DNA from: an uncultured bacterium
GTDB taxonomy: Bacteria; Bacillota; Clostridia; Lachnospirales; Lachnospiraceae
Direction: 5' to 3'
Assembly: GCA_905215405.1 (NCBI GenBank)
Contig: CAJMQE010000057.1
Location: 1-23,871, forward strand
Length of the DNA stretch: 23,871 nt
Made by a program: the position numbers and the translations under genes. Below are positions 1 through 8,162 of this stretch, piece by piece. The notes under the pieces were generated by a model that was given only the letters and a program-made list of their open reading frames with translations, searched no databases and was not told the DNA's origin. The stretch's first letter is position 1, and every line of letters starts with the position of its first letter.

Positions 1-63
1 TTTCTCGAAAGTTATCCACAAGGAGCGAAAATGAATTATGAAATTACCTCAATTAATAAATAG
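1..63 (+). CDS. 3' end of an upstream gene (partial, unknown product)
   Basis: Frame 1 is open from the first base of the window to a TAG at 61-63 and would encode about 20 C-terminal residues ending in EITSINK. A strong terminator follows 18 bases later, which fits the end of a gene. An alternative reading is a 10-codon ORF from the ATG at 31 preceded by AAGGAG (20-25). Nothing about function can be said from this fragment, and the open frame is short enough to be chance. Confidence 0.4.
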   Translation, partial: FLESYPQGAKMNYEITSINK

Positions 64-80
64 AAATAATTAATAAATAG
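51..80. repeat. 13-bp direct repeat across the stop codon
   Basis: The 13-mer AATTAATAAATAG occurs at 51-63 and again at 68-80, separated by 4 bases. The first copy contains the TAG stop of the partial gene. It is a small A/T-rich duplication with no evident function. Confidence 0.7.
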
Positions 81-81
81 T

Positions 82-124
82 AAAAAGACCATGTCATGCA
101 CGTAAGTGCGGACATGGTCTTTTT
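82..124 (+). terminator. Strong intrinsic terminator (bidirectional-looking)
   Basis: AAAAAGACCATGTC (82-95) pairs perfectly with GACATGGTCTTTTT (111-124), giving 14 bp. An inner GCAC/GTGC stem is capped by a GTAA tetraloop. The run of T in the 3' arm serves the plus strand and the A-run at the 5' arm would serve the minus strand. It closes the upstream gene and insulates the pectate-lyase-like gene. The rest of the 64-416 gap holds the candidate promoter at 281-309 and nothing else recognised. Confidence 0.9.
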
Positions 125-280
125 GTATGGAAGTCGAAATTGCTTCTTTGTAAAAGTGGGTGATAGAAAGTTAAGAATAAATGCCTGTCCATTTTTGCTA
201 TATGGTTCTTAATTGTACAAAATCATACAAAAGTCGCGCATTAAAATTGAATATATTATGCAATTTATATAAAAACAGCA

Positions 281-309
281 TTGAAATTTCTAATTATAAA
301 TAATATTAT
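281..309 (+). promoter_or_regulatory. Candidate sigma-A promoter for the PL1 gene
   Basis: TTGAAA (281-286) and TATTAT (304-309) are separated by 17 bp, close to the TTGACA/TATAAT consensus. This predicts a leader of about 100 nt before the ATG at 417. The region is very A/T-rich, so chance matches are likely and the call is tentative. Confidence 0.4.
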
Positions 310-416
310 AAAAGTGTTTTTAGAAGTTTGGAGGTGAGGAAAAGACATACGCAGGAAGACAGTAAATTGGGAAAAACGATTGGAGAGTAGAGAAGAAAAA
401 AAAGGGGGAGTATTAC

Positions 417-3400
417 ATGAATAGAAATTTCAAGAACAGAAATTTTAAGAAAGCAGCAGCATTTACACTGGCGGGAATGTTAATTGCTGGCGGACTGCAA
501 CTGCCTGGAACGCCAATTACGCTGTCAGCACAGACAAAAACAGATATGCAGACACAGATTCCATCATTTCCAGGGGCACAGGGCGGTGGTATGTACGCCA
601 GTGGAGGAAGAGGATATCAGGTCTATACAGTCACCAATCTAGAGGATTATGGTATTGATGAGGCGCCGATTGAAGGATCGCTTCGCTATGGAATTGATCA
701 TGCTGGAGATGGTACGACAATTGTATTTCAGGTAGGGGGAACGATTCATCTGAAACAGACATTGTCGTTCAGGGATAAAAAGAATATAACACTTGCAGGG
801 CAGACTGCACCTGGGCAGGGAATTACAGTTGCAGGATATGATACCAATATCAGCAATTCGCAGAATCTGATCATTCGTTTTATGCGTTTTCGCCCAGGTG
901 CAGAAAATGTGTATAATGGTGGTGATTCCATGGATGCATTGTGGGGAAGGGACAATGATACATTTATGATCGATCATTGCTCGTTCAGCTGGAATACCGA
1001 TGAAACACTTTCTACGTATCGTGGCAAAAATGGAACGGTCCAGTGGTGCATGATTTCAGAAAGCCTTACGGTATCTGGACATTCTAAAGGCCGCCATGGT
1101 TATGGTGGAATTTTTGGAGGAGATAATACTGTTTTTCAGTATAATTTGATTGCTGATCACACTTCCAGATCACCAAGAATTGGTGGTGGCTGTATGACCG
1201 ACCCGACAAAGCAGTTCAGCATGGCGAACCTGCAGATCAGTGACAACGTAGTGTATAACTGGGGGTATCTTCCATGTTATGGTGGAGGATTTACCAATAC
1301 GAACTATGTGAATAACTATCTGAAAGCAGGAAAGGGAACCAGGGACAAAGTATTGAATGCAATTCTACAGTTCGGAGAAAATAATAAGAAAGCAAGTTTT
1401 TATGCGAAGGATAATTATGTTGAAGGAAATGAAGCTCTTTCAGCCGATAATTCGGCGGGCATCAAAAATGTGGGCATGGCAGATGGAGATATGGCCACGA
1501 CACAATTGACTGAACCGGTGCAGGCGGAAGCATTTGATCGTATTACAATGGTGCCGGCTGTTGATTGTTATGAACCGGTTCTGAATTCGGCTGGTGCAAC
1601 TTATCCATATAGAGATGCAATCGATGCCAGAGTGGTTTCTGAGACGAGAAATGATACTGGCTTTTACATTAATACAGAGGATGAAGTTGGCGGATACTGT
1701 ACTGATTATGCGACAAGAGAGGCTGGCTTTGATACGGACCAGGATGGAATTCCTAATTACTGGGAAGATGAGAATGGACTGAATTCTCAGGATGCATCAG
1801 ATGGAGCCATCATTTGCGAAGATGGGTATTCCAATTTGGAACATTACCTGAATGCGCTCGTTGAAGGGGTCACAGAATTAGATTATGTAGCTGCAAATCC
1901 TGAAATTGCAATCGATCTTACGGACAATACCCAGATCACGGAAAATGAAAGTGTGACAGTCAATGCAGACACGCAGGCAGCGCAAGGAAGATCTATAGCC
2001 AAGGTGGAGTTTTACAACGGGGCAGATCTTGTAGGCATGGATACAGAAGCACCTTATACATTTACATACACAGGACTGGAAGACGGAACATATTCCATAT
2101 CTGCACGAGCCTATGACAGTGATGGAAATGAGACACAGAGCGTACCATCACGTCTGCATGTAAATAGCACAGATGGAACAGGCGAATGGCAGAGTACGGA
2201 TATTGGTACAACTGGAATTGAGGGAAGCTCTAGTCTGACAGATGGAATTCTTACGGTAAAAGGGGCTGGTAAACTCGGAAAAAGAGAAGGCTGTGTTTCC
2301 AATACAGCAGATGCAGATGAGACAAAGGATGATTTCCACTATACCTATCAGAAAATAACAGGAGATGCACAGCTTATTGCAAAACTTGATTCGGTCACGA
2401 CTGTTGATAACCATGTTTTTGCAGGACTGATGTGCAGAGAGTCACTTGATGATAATGCTAAGACAGCGGCGCTTGGAATGTCACTGGTAAAGCTTAGCAA
2501 TCAGACATCCTGGTCGGATTATCTGGTAGATAGGGCAACAACGGATGGAAAAATCGATACTATCAGTGAAACCATAGATAGTCCGTCAGCAGCGAAGAAA
2601 GCAGGAATTCCTTTGTTAACTGATATTCCATTTAAAACAGGAGCGGCTTACAATGGCACCTGGTTAAAGCTGGTGCGGAAAGGCAACTCATTTACTGGAT
2701 ACTCATCTCAGGACGGAGAAAACTGGACAGAGGTCGGTTCAACGACCGTCGATATGTCAGACAGTATTTATATAGGGTTTGCATTAGATGGGAATGAAGC
2801 AGCGAACCAGTTACATAAATTAAGTAATGCCAAATTTTCAAATATTACTCTGGAAAATACTACAGAGGACAGTTCACTACCTGTCACTTATCAGCTCGAA
2901 AATCTAAGCACAGATGGTGCGAACACAGTTTCCAAGGGCGGAAGACTTCAGATCAGGTTAACACCAGCAGAGCATTATGCATTGTCAGATACGCTTGAAG
3001 TCAGTGCAGATGGACAACCCGTTGCTTACACATATGATCGGACAAGTGGGGTACTTGTGATTGAGAATATTAGTGGTGCATTGGTGATCAAAGCATCAGG
3101 AACTGCACTTCAGCCGGAAAGTCAGACAAATAAAGAAACGCAGACAGACAAAGAGAGTCAGACGGCAAAAGAAAGTCAGACAGATAAAGAAAGTCAGACA
3201 GATAAAGAGAGCCAAACGGATAGAGAAAGTCAGACAGATAAAGAGAGCCAAACGGATAAAGAAAGTCAGACAGACAAAGAGAGCCAAACGGATAAAGAAA
3301 GTCAGACAGACAAAGAGAGCCAGACGGACAAAGAAAGCCAGACGGCAAAGGAAAGCCATACGGCAAAGGAGTCTCAAACGAACAAAGAAGAGCAATCAAC

Positions 3401-3683
3401 AAGTGCAGCACAGCAGGAACAAGTTTCAGAAAATCAGCAGATGTCACAAAATGAGACTGGTACTGTAGATAGGACAGAAATTGCAAACCAGACAGATATT
3501 ACAAATCAGAATGGAGGTAACCAGGCAGAAAATACTGAGCAGACAGATGCAGGTGGACAGAGCAGGACTGAAGTCGTCAGAACTGGAGATAGAAATCATG
3601 TAGTTGTTTATCTTATAGGAGTACTGACAGCTGGAACCGCAGCAATGGCTGCATTCAGAAACAAGAAAAAGAGAAAAGCATAA
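417..3683 (+). CDS. Secreted multidomain pectate-lyase-like protein (PL1), TGD sorting tail
   Basis: 1088 aa, start supported by GGGGGAG 8 nt upstream. A basic N-terminus and hydrophobic segment (about 11-38) form a signal peptide. Residues about 50-400 resemble the PL1 right-handed beta-helix: PSFPGAQGGG opening, IDHCSFSW near 185-192 and the Arg pair of RSPRIGG near 251-257, matching the RxPxxR-like catalytic region. DTDQDGIPNYW near 440 is a calcium-binding DxDxDG loop. Then come an Ig-like module (about 496-581), a concanavalin/DUF1349-like module (about 588-815), a small beta module (about 821-895), a hexapeptide stalk (901-990) and a C-terminal TGD motif (T1056-D1058), hydrophobic stretch and KKKRK tail. 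Known for the family: beta-elimination of polygalacturonate. Inferred: wall-anchored pectin degradation. The tail lacks LPXTG and resembles the TGD variants seen in Clostridia. It appears monocistronic. Confidence 0.85.
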   Translation: MNRNFKNRNFKKAAAFTLAGMLIAGGLQLPGTPITLSAQTKTDMQTQIPSFPGAQGGGMYASGGRGYQVYTVTNLEDYGIDEAPIEGSLRYGIDHAGDGTTIVFQVGGTIHLKQTLSFRDKKNITLAGQTAPGQGITVAGYDTNISNSQNLIIRFMRFRPGAENVYNGGDSMDALWGRDNDTFMIDHCSFSWNTDETLSTYRGKNGTVQWCMISESLTVSGHSKGRHGYGGIFGGDNTVFQYNLIADHTSRSPRIGGGCMTDPTKQFSMANLQISDNVVYNWGYLPCYGGGFTNTNYVNNYLKAGKGTRDKVLNAILQFGENNKKASFYAKDNYVEGNEALSADNSAGIKNVGMADGDMATTQLTEPVQAEAFDRITMVPAVDCYEPVLNSAGATYPYRDAIDARVVSETRNDTGFYINTEDEVGGYCTDYATREAGFDTDQDGIPNYWEDENGLNSQDASDGAIICEDGYSNLEHYLNALVEGVTELDYVAANPEIAIDLTDNTQITENESVTVNADTQAAQGRSIAKVEFYNGADLVGMDTEAPYTFTYTGLEDGTYSISARAYDSDGNETQSVPSRLHVNSTDGTGEWQSTDIGTTGIEGSSSLTDGILTVKGAGKLGKREGCVSNTADADETKDDFHYTYQKITGDAQLIAKLDSVTTVDNHVFAGLMCRESLDDNAKTAALGMSLVKLSNQTSWSDYLVDRATTDGKIDTISETIDSPSAAKKAGIPLLTDIPFKTGAAYNGTWLKLVRKGNSFTGYSSQDGENWTEVGSTTVDMSDSIYIGFALDGNEAANQLHKLSNAKFSNITLENTTEDSSLPVTYQLENLSTDGANTVSKGGRLQIRLTPAEHYALSDTLEVSADGQPVAYTYDRTSGVLVIENISGALVIKASGTALQPESQTNKETQTDKESQTAKESQTDKESQTDKESQTDRESQTDKESQTDKESQTDKESQTDKESQTDKESQTDKESQTAKESHTAKESQTNKEEQSTSAAQQEQVSENQQMSQNETGTVDRTEIANQTDITNQNGGNQAENTEQTDAGGQSRTEVVRTGDRNHVVVYLIGVLTAGTAAMAAFRNKKKRKA
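3117..3386 (+). repeat. Fifteen 18-bp coding repeats (ESQTDK hexapeptide stalk)
   Basis: Fifteen consecutive in-frame 18-bp units encode variants of ESQTDK (ESQTNK, ETQTDK, ESQTAK, ESQTDR, ESHTAK). The central units are nearly identical at DNA level, while the edge units have diverged, typical of expansion and contraction by slipped-strand pairing. The product is a hydrophilic, charge-balanced spacer between the catalytic/binding modules and the membrane tail, as in wall-spanning stalks of Gram-positive surface proteins. Confidence 0.95.
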
Positions 3684-3757
3684 TTATGTTTAGCACTGAG
3701 GAAATCCGCGCAGAATACAGGTAGGAACAGGAAGGGAGTTAAGCAACTAAATTAACG

Positions 3758-5371
3758 ATGCACGAAGTTTACAGTTATCATACATTTATGCTGCCATTCA
3801 CCTGGAATCGCAGTAAACTGCAGGATTTCAGCAGTATTTTTAATCAGGAGAACGGGGTTTGGGTAGAAAGCCGGTCAGATCAGCAAATCAAACAGGCAAG
3901 AGTCGAGGATTGTCTGCACTATAATGAGTGCAGGTTCTTTCACTTATCCGCCAGAAGGGCGGTGTATGGAGATCAGAATAACGATACGGTACACAATTAC
4001 CATGTAAAGCGGGAACTGATGGAGGGCGCAGGATATGTCATTACAGCCAGAAAACAGGAAATATATATGCAGATCCAGGATATATGCTTGAAAGTGTATA
4101 ACACCGGAGTGGCCATTTTTGTGATGGATTGCATCAATACTGGTTATGACAGGGCAGGTGCGCACTGTCAGAATTCTGTTTCTATTGTGAAAATGATCAA
4201 TGAATATGGAAGAAGAATTGCAATTCCCTATTTTACACCGGAAGTTTCCAGAATGAAATGTGCTGATCAGTTAAGAATCGAGCTGGATCATGGAAAATTG
4301 GTCCTGCATGAAGATTTCGAAAAGTTCGTAGAGGAATTTCATGAGAAGGAGCAGACAGAAATTGTCATTACGTATATCACGGACATAATAAAAAAATTAC
4401 TGCAATTTTTTACGGATCAGGTTGTATTTTCTTCGCGCAGATCGGATGAGGAGGACAAACTGCAGATCGTTCCTGCGATTGACAGCAAAATGTATGTGTC
4501 CTGCATGATCAGAGACCCAATCTTTTATGCGCAACTACTAAAAGAATGGAATCAGGAGGATTCTGCATTTCATGAACAGGAGCTGGAAAAGTCAGTTTAT
4601 GAACTGATTTATGCAGATCTAGAGGAAGAGTGTTCCTGTTTAAATCCTGCGGAACGCAGAAAACAGATCAGAGAAAGCCTCTATCTGACAAATTTTCCAG
4701 CGCAAAACCGGATAAATGAACCACAGGGCGGTCAGCCAGATAGAACTAAAACGGTTCCAGATCAAAATACAGGTGAATTGACAGCTATCACAGCACATAC
4801 CTATTTGTGTATGACAGCTGGAAATCAGCAATTTACCCTGGATAACCATAATACGGTGTTAAAACAGCTGATTCTGCTTGTGCTTGCACAACGGGCTTCC
4901 ATCATAGCTTTTCAAAATGTGATGTCCAAAATATCCTGTGGGCTGGAAATTCATCAGCAGATCATGAATAACAGAAAGGTTTCAGAGCTGATGAACCTGC
5001 AGGAACGTTTTGTTGTCTTTCAGAATCAGTTGATTTTGTTCGAAGTCACACCGCAGAGAGAAGGGTCTGCTATTTATCGTTGTTTGCAGAAGCGGCTCTA
5101 TATCGAAGAAGAGAATAGGAAACTCCGGGAGAGGCTGAGTGGACTTGCAGAAATGGCGAATATTAATCAGGGATATCTGTTCAATAAAGGAGGGCTGATC
5201 CTTGCTGTATTTGCACTGATCGGTGCTACCTTTGGCAGTATCGGTGATCTGACACTAGTGCCGGATGGCTTTGTGGGGTTAAATGGGCAGGCTTTTGCTT
5301 TGTTACTGATTGAATGTATACTGTGTGTTGTCGCAGCATTTATTATTCTCAAAAGGATATTCCGTAAATAG
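3758..5371 (+). CDS. Unknown protein with two C-terminal TM helices, CorA-like layout
   Basis: 537 aa, not confidently recognised. The long N-terminal part (about 1-440) is soluble, opens with YSYHTFMLPFTW, and has no signal peptide. It is followed by a charged helical segment (about 440-470, rich in E, R and L) and two hydrophobic helices (about 478-497 and 511-533) joined by a short loop, ending in a basic tail. Long cytosolic domain, helical stalk and paired C-terminal helices recall CorA-type Mg channels, but there is no GMN motif at the end of the first helix (it reads FGSIGDL), so ion transport is only a guess. Start choice is uncertain: the best Shine-Dalgarno (GGAAGGGAG) lies about 19 nt before the ATG, too far for ordinary use. 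It follows the PL1 gene by 74 nt with no terminator seen between them. Confidence 0.6.
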   Translation: MHEVYSYHTFMLPFTWNRSKLQDFSSIFNQENGVWVESRSDQQIKQARVEDCLHYNECRFFHLSARRAVYGDQNNDTVHNYHVKRELMEGAGYVITARKQEIYMQIQDICLKVYNTGVAIFVMDCINTGYDRAGAHCQNSVSIVKMINEYGRRIAIPYFTPEVSRMKCADQLRIELDHGKLVLHEDFEKFVEEFHEKEQTEIVITYITDIIKKLLQFFTDQVVFSSRRSDEEDKLQIVPAIDSKMYVSCMIRDPIFYAQLLKEWNQEDSAFHEQELEKSVYELIYADLEEECSCLNPAERRKQIRESLYLTNFPAQNRINEPQGGQPDRTKTVPDQNTGELTAITAHTYLCMTAGNQQFTLDNHNTVLKQLILLVLAQRASIIAFQNVMSKISCGLEIHQQIMNNRKVSELMNLQERFVVFQNQLILFEVTPQREGSAIYRCLQKRLYIEEENRKLRERLSGLAEMANINQGYLFNKGGLILAVFALIGATFGSIGDLTLVPDGFVGLNGQAFALLLIECILCVVAAFIILKRIFRK

Positions 5372-5404
5372 GAAAAAGAGGTGGCAACGAATCTGCAGGG
5401 TTCA

Positions 5405-5452
5405 TAGAATGTCAGCAGCCTAGAATGTCAGCAGCTTAGAATGTCAGAAGCC
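5405..5452. repeat. Three tandem 16-bp repeats
   Basis: TAGAATGTCAGCAGCC (5405-5420), TAGAATGTCAGCAGCT (5421-5436) and TAGAATGTCAGAAGCC (5437-5452) are direct tandem copies, followed by a decayed fourth start (CAGAATACAG). They lie just after the unknown gene and before the terminator. A 16-bp period is not a multiple of three, so this is not a coding repeat. Confidence 0.9.
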
Positions 5453-5495
5453 CAGAATACAGTTCAGAACACAGGTAGAAGAAATTAGGTATAAA

Positions 5496-5537
5496 AAATA
5501 GCAGTTATTCACAAGTACATGTGAATGACTGCTATTT
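5496..5537. terminator. Bidirectional terminator between convergent genes
   Basis: AAATAGCAGTTATTCAC (5496-5512) pairs with GTGAATGACTGCTATTT (5521-5537), a 17-bp stem with one T-G wobble and an 8-nt loop. On the minus strand the stem is followed by TTTTTTAT, ideal for ending the ABC transporter operon, whose stop codon lies at 5554. On the plus strand a weaker CTTATTTT follows, able to stop read-through from the gene ending at 5371. Confidence 0.9.
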
Positions 5538-5553
5538 CTTATTTTATCAAGGA

Positions 5554-6276
5554 TTAGAGAACTTTTCTGAGAAAGCTCTTTGTACGTTCATTTTGTGGAT
5601 GATCGAAGATTTCCTGTGGAGTTCCTTCTTCAATGATATTACCACCATCCATGAAGATAACTCTGTCAGCAACTTCTCGAGCAAATCCCATTTCGTGGGT
5701 TACAACGACCATTGTCATGCCGCCTTCTGCAAGACGTTTCATAACATCAAGTACTTCACCGACCATTTCTGGATCAAGAGCAGAAGTTGGTTCATCGAAC
5801 AACATAACATGTGGATTTAAAGCAAGGCTTCGTGCGATTGCAACACGCTGTTTCTGTCCACCAGATAACTGTGGAGGGAAATTACCAGCTTTATCATCAA
5901 CACCAACGCTCTTTAAAAGTTCATGTGCTTTCTTTTCAGCATCAGCTTTGTTCATAAGTCCCAACTGAACTGGAGCAAGTGTAACATTATCCAGGATCGT
6001 CATATGTGGGAACAGATTAAAATGCTGGAATACCATACCAACGCTCTGTCTTAATTTATCAATATTGGTATCAGCCGCCATAAGGTCAACACCGTCAATT
6101 TTAATGGAACCTTTTGTAGGTTCTTCCAGTCTGTTCAGACAACGTAAAAATGTACTTTTACCTGAACCTGAAGGACCAATGACAACAACACATTCACCTG
6201 GTGTGATATGGGCATCAATGCCTTTGAGGACTTCAAGTTCGCCATAATATTTATGAAGATTATTAACGTATATCAC
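5554..6276 (-). CDS. glnQ: Polar amino-acid ABC transporter ATPase (GlnQ type)
   Basis: 240 aa from a GTG start at 6276, the usual length of this family. Start chosen because AGGAGG (6287-6292) sits 10 nt upstream; the longer frame from a TTG at 6297 would run through that ribosome site. Walker A GPSGSGKST (about 34-42), signature LSGGQKQR, Walker B VMLFDEPTSALDPE and the switch His in VVTHEMGFA are intact, so it should be an active ATPase. It powers uptake with the fused binding/permease partner upstream, whose stop overlaps this start by 14 nt, implying translational coupling. The substrate is probably a polar amino acid such as glutamine or another PAAT-family ligand; sequence reading alone cannot fix it. 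Confidence 0.95.
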   Translation of the reverse strand: MIYVNNLHKYYGELEVLKGIDAHITPGECVVVIGPSGSGKSTFLRCLNRLEEPTKGSIKIDGVDLMAADTNIDKLRQSVGMVFQHFNLFPHMTILDNVTLAPVQLGLMNKADAEKKAHELLKSVGVDDKAGNFPPQLSGGQKQRVAIARSLALNPHVMLFDEPTSALDPEMVGEVLDVMKRLAEGGMTMVVVTHEMGFAREVADRVIFMDGGNIIEEGTPQEIFDHPQNERTKSFLRKVL

Positions 6277-7762
6277 CTCTGCGCAGCCTCCTTTCAAAAA
6301 TACTGAGTAACTTACTTAAGATCTTGATCAATACATAATAAATAATTGCAATTGCAATCAGTGGAAGGAATGTTTCATAAGTTCTGGAAATGATAAAGTC
6401 AGCAGCTTTTGTCAGATCCTGAATAGCAACATAACCAACGATTGCTGTTTCCTTGATCAGAGTAATGAATTCATTACCAAGAGCAGGAAGAATATTCTTT
6501 ACAGCCTGTGGAATAATGATGAACTTCATGGTCTGTCCATAAGAAAGACCAAGGGAACGACCACCTTCCATCTGTCCGTTATCAACAGCCATGATACCGG
6601 CACGAATGATCTCGGCAACATAGGCACCACTGTTAATACCAAATGTCAGGACAGCAGCAACGATACCAAAACGGTTCTGGAAGATGATCATATACATGAT
6701 CAGCAGCTGTACCATAGACGGAGTACCACGAATAATGTCTATGTAAATATTCGCTATTCTGGAAAGTGCTGTTTTCTTTCCACGTCGTATTTCTGTCAGT
6801 TTCATCAATGCTACAATAAAACCTAATGCAGTACCAAGGATAACAGCGATGATAGAAATAAAGATCGTTGTGCCGAGGCCCTTAAGAAGGAGCATGTAAC
6901 CATTTGTCTGTACAAATACATAATCAAGTTTATCTATAAAGTTGATAAATGGATTAGATGATTTTGTATTGGTAAGTTCAGTGGAATCTGTATTGATATA
7001 CTGTTCTACTAATTTATCAAAAGTTCCGTTTTCTTTGATCTTTTCAAGACCTTCATTCAGATCACTGAGAAGTTCTGTGTTTCCTTTTGAAACAGCAATT
7101 GCATACTGCTCTGTTGAGGAATCATCAACGACATATTTCAGAGTTTCTGAATTTGATTTTACAAATTGTTCTGCTGGGTTCGCATCAATGACAACTGCAT
7201 CAACACCGCCGTTCTTTAATTCAAGAATGGCATCGGTACCCTTTTTAAAACGTTTTACTTCTGTTGTTGAATCTGTAATGATATCATTATCATCAGCAGG
7301 AGTGGATAAAATATCACCAGTTGTTCCTTCCTGAACTGCGATTTTCTTTCCGTTCAGATCATCGAGACTGGAAATGGTACTGTTGAGCGGTACCACGATG
7401 TACTGTGTTGCAGTATAATAAGAATCTGAGAAATCAACACTCTGGCTTCTTTCATCAGTAACTGTCATACCTGCAATAGAGGCATCAATACCACCTGTTG
7501 CTATGGAAGCAATCAGGGATTTGAATTCCATGTTCTTAATTGTGACATCATAACCCATTTCTTCGCCGATTGCCTTGATGATCGCAATATCGAAACCGTC
7601 TGGATTACCATTGGAGTCAATATATTCGAATGGTGGAAATTCTGCATTTGTACCAATTGTCAGAGACTTGTTATTGGTACTCTTGGAACTGCCACATCCG
7701 GTTAAGGAAAAGATCAGGCAAACTACGAGAAGGGATAGAATAAAACGTAACTTCTTTTTCAT
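6263..7762 (-). CDS. Amino-acid ABC transporter: substrate-binding protein fused to permease
   Basis: 499 aa. A lipoprotein signal (basic start, hydrophobic core, lipobox LTGC with Cys at 23) leads into a type 3 solute-binding domain (about 30-255, TIGTNAEFPPFEY to VEQYI). A linker joins it to a HisM/GlnP-type permease (about 290-495) with several TM helices and the EAA-like coupling loop around GGRSLGLSYGQTM. This fusion is known in Firmicutes PAAT importers and keeps the receptor next to the channel outside the membrane. AAAGGAG lies about 11 nt before the ATG. It is first in a two-gene operon with the ATPase. Cys23 lipidation plus TM fusion would give two membrane attachments, unless signal peptidase processes it as ordinary. 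Confidence 0.93.
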   Translation of the reverse strand: MKKKLRFILSLLVVCLIFSLTGCGSSKSTNNKSLTIGTNAEFPPFEYIDSNGNPDGFDIAIIKAIGEEMGYDVTIKNMEFKSLIASIATGGIDASIAGMTVTDERSQSVDFSDSYYTATQYIVVPLNSTISSLDDLNGKKIAVQEGTTGDILSTPADDNDIITDSTTEVKRFKKGTDAILELKNGGVDAVVIDANPAEQFVKSNSETLKYVVDDSSTEQYAIAVSKGNTELLSDLNEGLEKIKENGTFDKLVEQYINTDSTELTNTKSSNPFINFIDKLDYVFVQTNGYMLLLKGLGTTIFISIIAVILGTALGFIVALMKLTEIRRGKKTALSRIANIYIDIIRGTPSMVQLLIMYMIIFQNRFGIVAAVLTFGINSGAYVAEIIRAGIMAVDNGQMEGGRSLGLSYGQTMKFIIIPQAVKNILPALGNEFITLIKETAIVGYVAIQDLTKAADFIISRTYETFLPLIAIAIIYYVLIKILSKLLSIFERRLRRGDIR

Positions 7763-7932
7763 AAATTTCTATTCTCTCCTTTTTTGACCGGCAGAAATAC
7801 TGCCTTTATTGTACGATTCTTATAGATACGTATGCTTATTTACCGATTATGCATAATTATAAGTCGAATCTATAATATGAAAACAGATTCTATTATACAT
7901 AAAAACTGAAAAAAAATCCACTATAAATTAAA

Positions 7933-7962
7933 ATTATTTCAAATAATTTGTTATTTTGTCGA
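7933..7962 (-). promoter_or_regulatory. Candidate promoter of the ABC transporter operon
   Basis: Read on the minus strand, TCGACA (7957-7962) and AATAAT (7933-7938) are separated by 18 bp, each 5 of 6 to consensus. This predicts a leader of about 160 nt. Other TATAAT-like hexamers lie nearer the gene in the A/T-rich 7830-7900 stretch, so the choice is not certain. Confidence 0.4.
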
Positions 7963-8032
7963 AAATTGTGTGTATGGTAAAAAGTAACAGCGAAAATAAG
8001 GCATTTACAGTACTTACCTAAGGAAAATAAGG

Positions 8033-8061
8033 TTGGTATTTTATCCTTTATAGGGTATAAT
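8033..8061 (+). promoter_or_regulatory. Candidate promoter of the hisA-led operon
   Basis: TTGGTA (8033-8038) and a perfect TATAAT (8056-8061) are separated by 17 bp, giving a leader of about 95 nt. The -35 lies in the loop and arm of an imperfect inverted repeat (AAGGAAAATA at 8020-8029 against TATTTT and CCTT at 8037-8048), which may be an operator. The remaining 7763-8162 gap shows no other recognisable gene or riboswitch. Confidence 0.55.
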
Positions 8062-8162
8062 TATTTTTATTCCGGTAGGGATACAATCAAAGAAATATTT
8101 TTGCAAGTTTATTCATAAACAATGTATAACTAATAAAAAAACAAAAGAAAGCAGGAGGCAGT

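Noticed and set aside
11..19. Consensus DnaA box TTATCCACA
   Set aside because: A single box inside an apparent gene end, with no cluster of boxes, A/T unwinding element or dnaA/dnaN nearby; chance or an isolated site is likelier than an origin.
3088..3486. Two overlapping minus-strand frames rich in repeated Leu/Phe/Ser segments
   Set aside because: They are the antisense of the hexapeptide repeat; open only because the repeat lacks stops in those frames.
5521..5820. 99-codon plus-strand frame
   Set aside because: It begins in the terminator and runs antisense to the well-supported ATPase gene.
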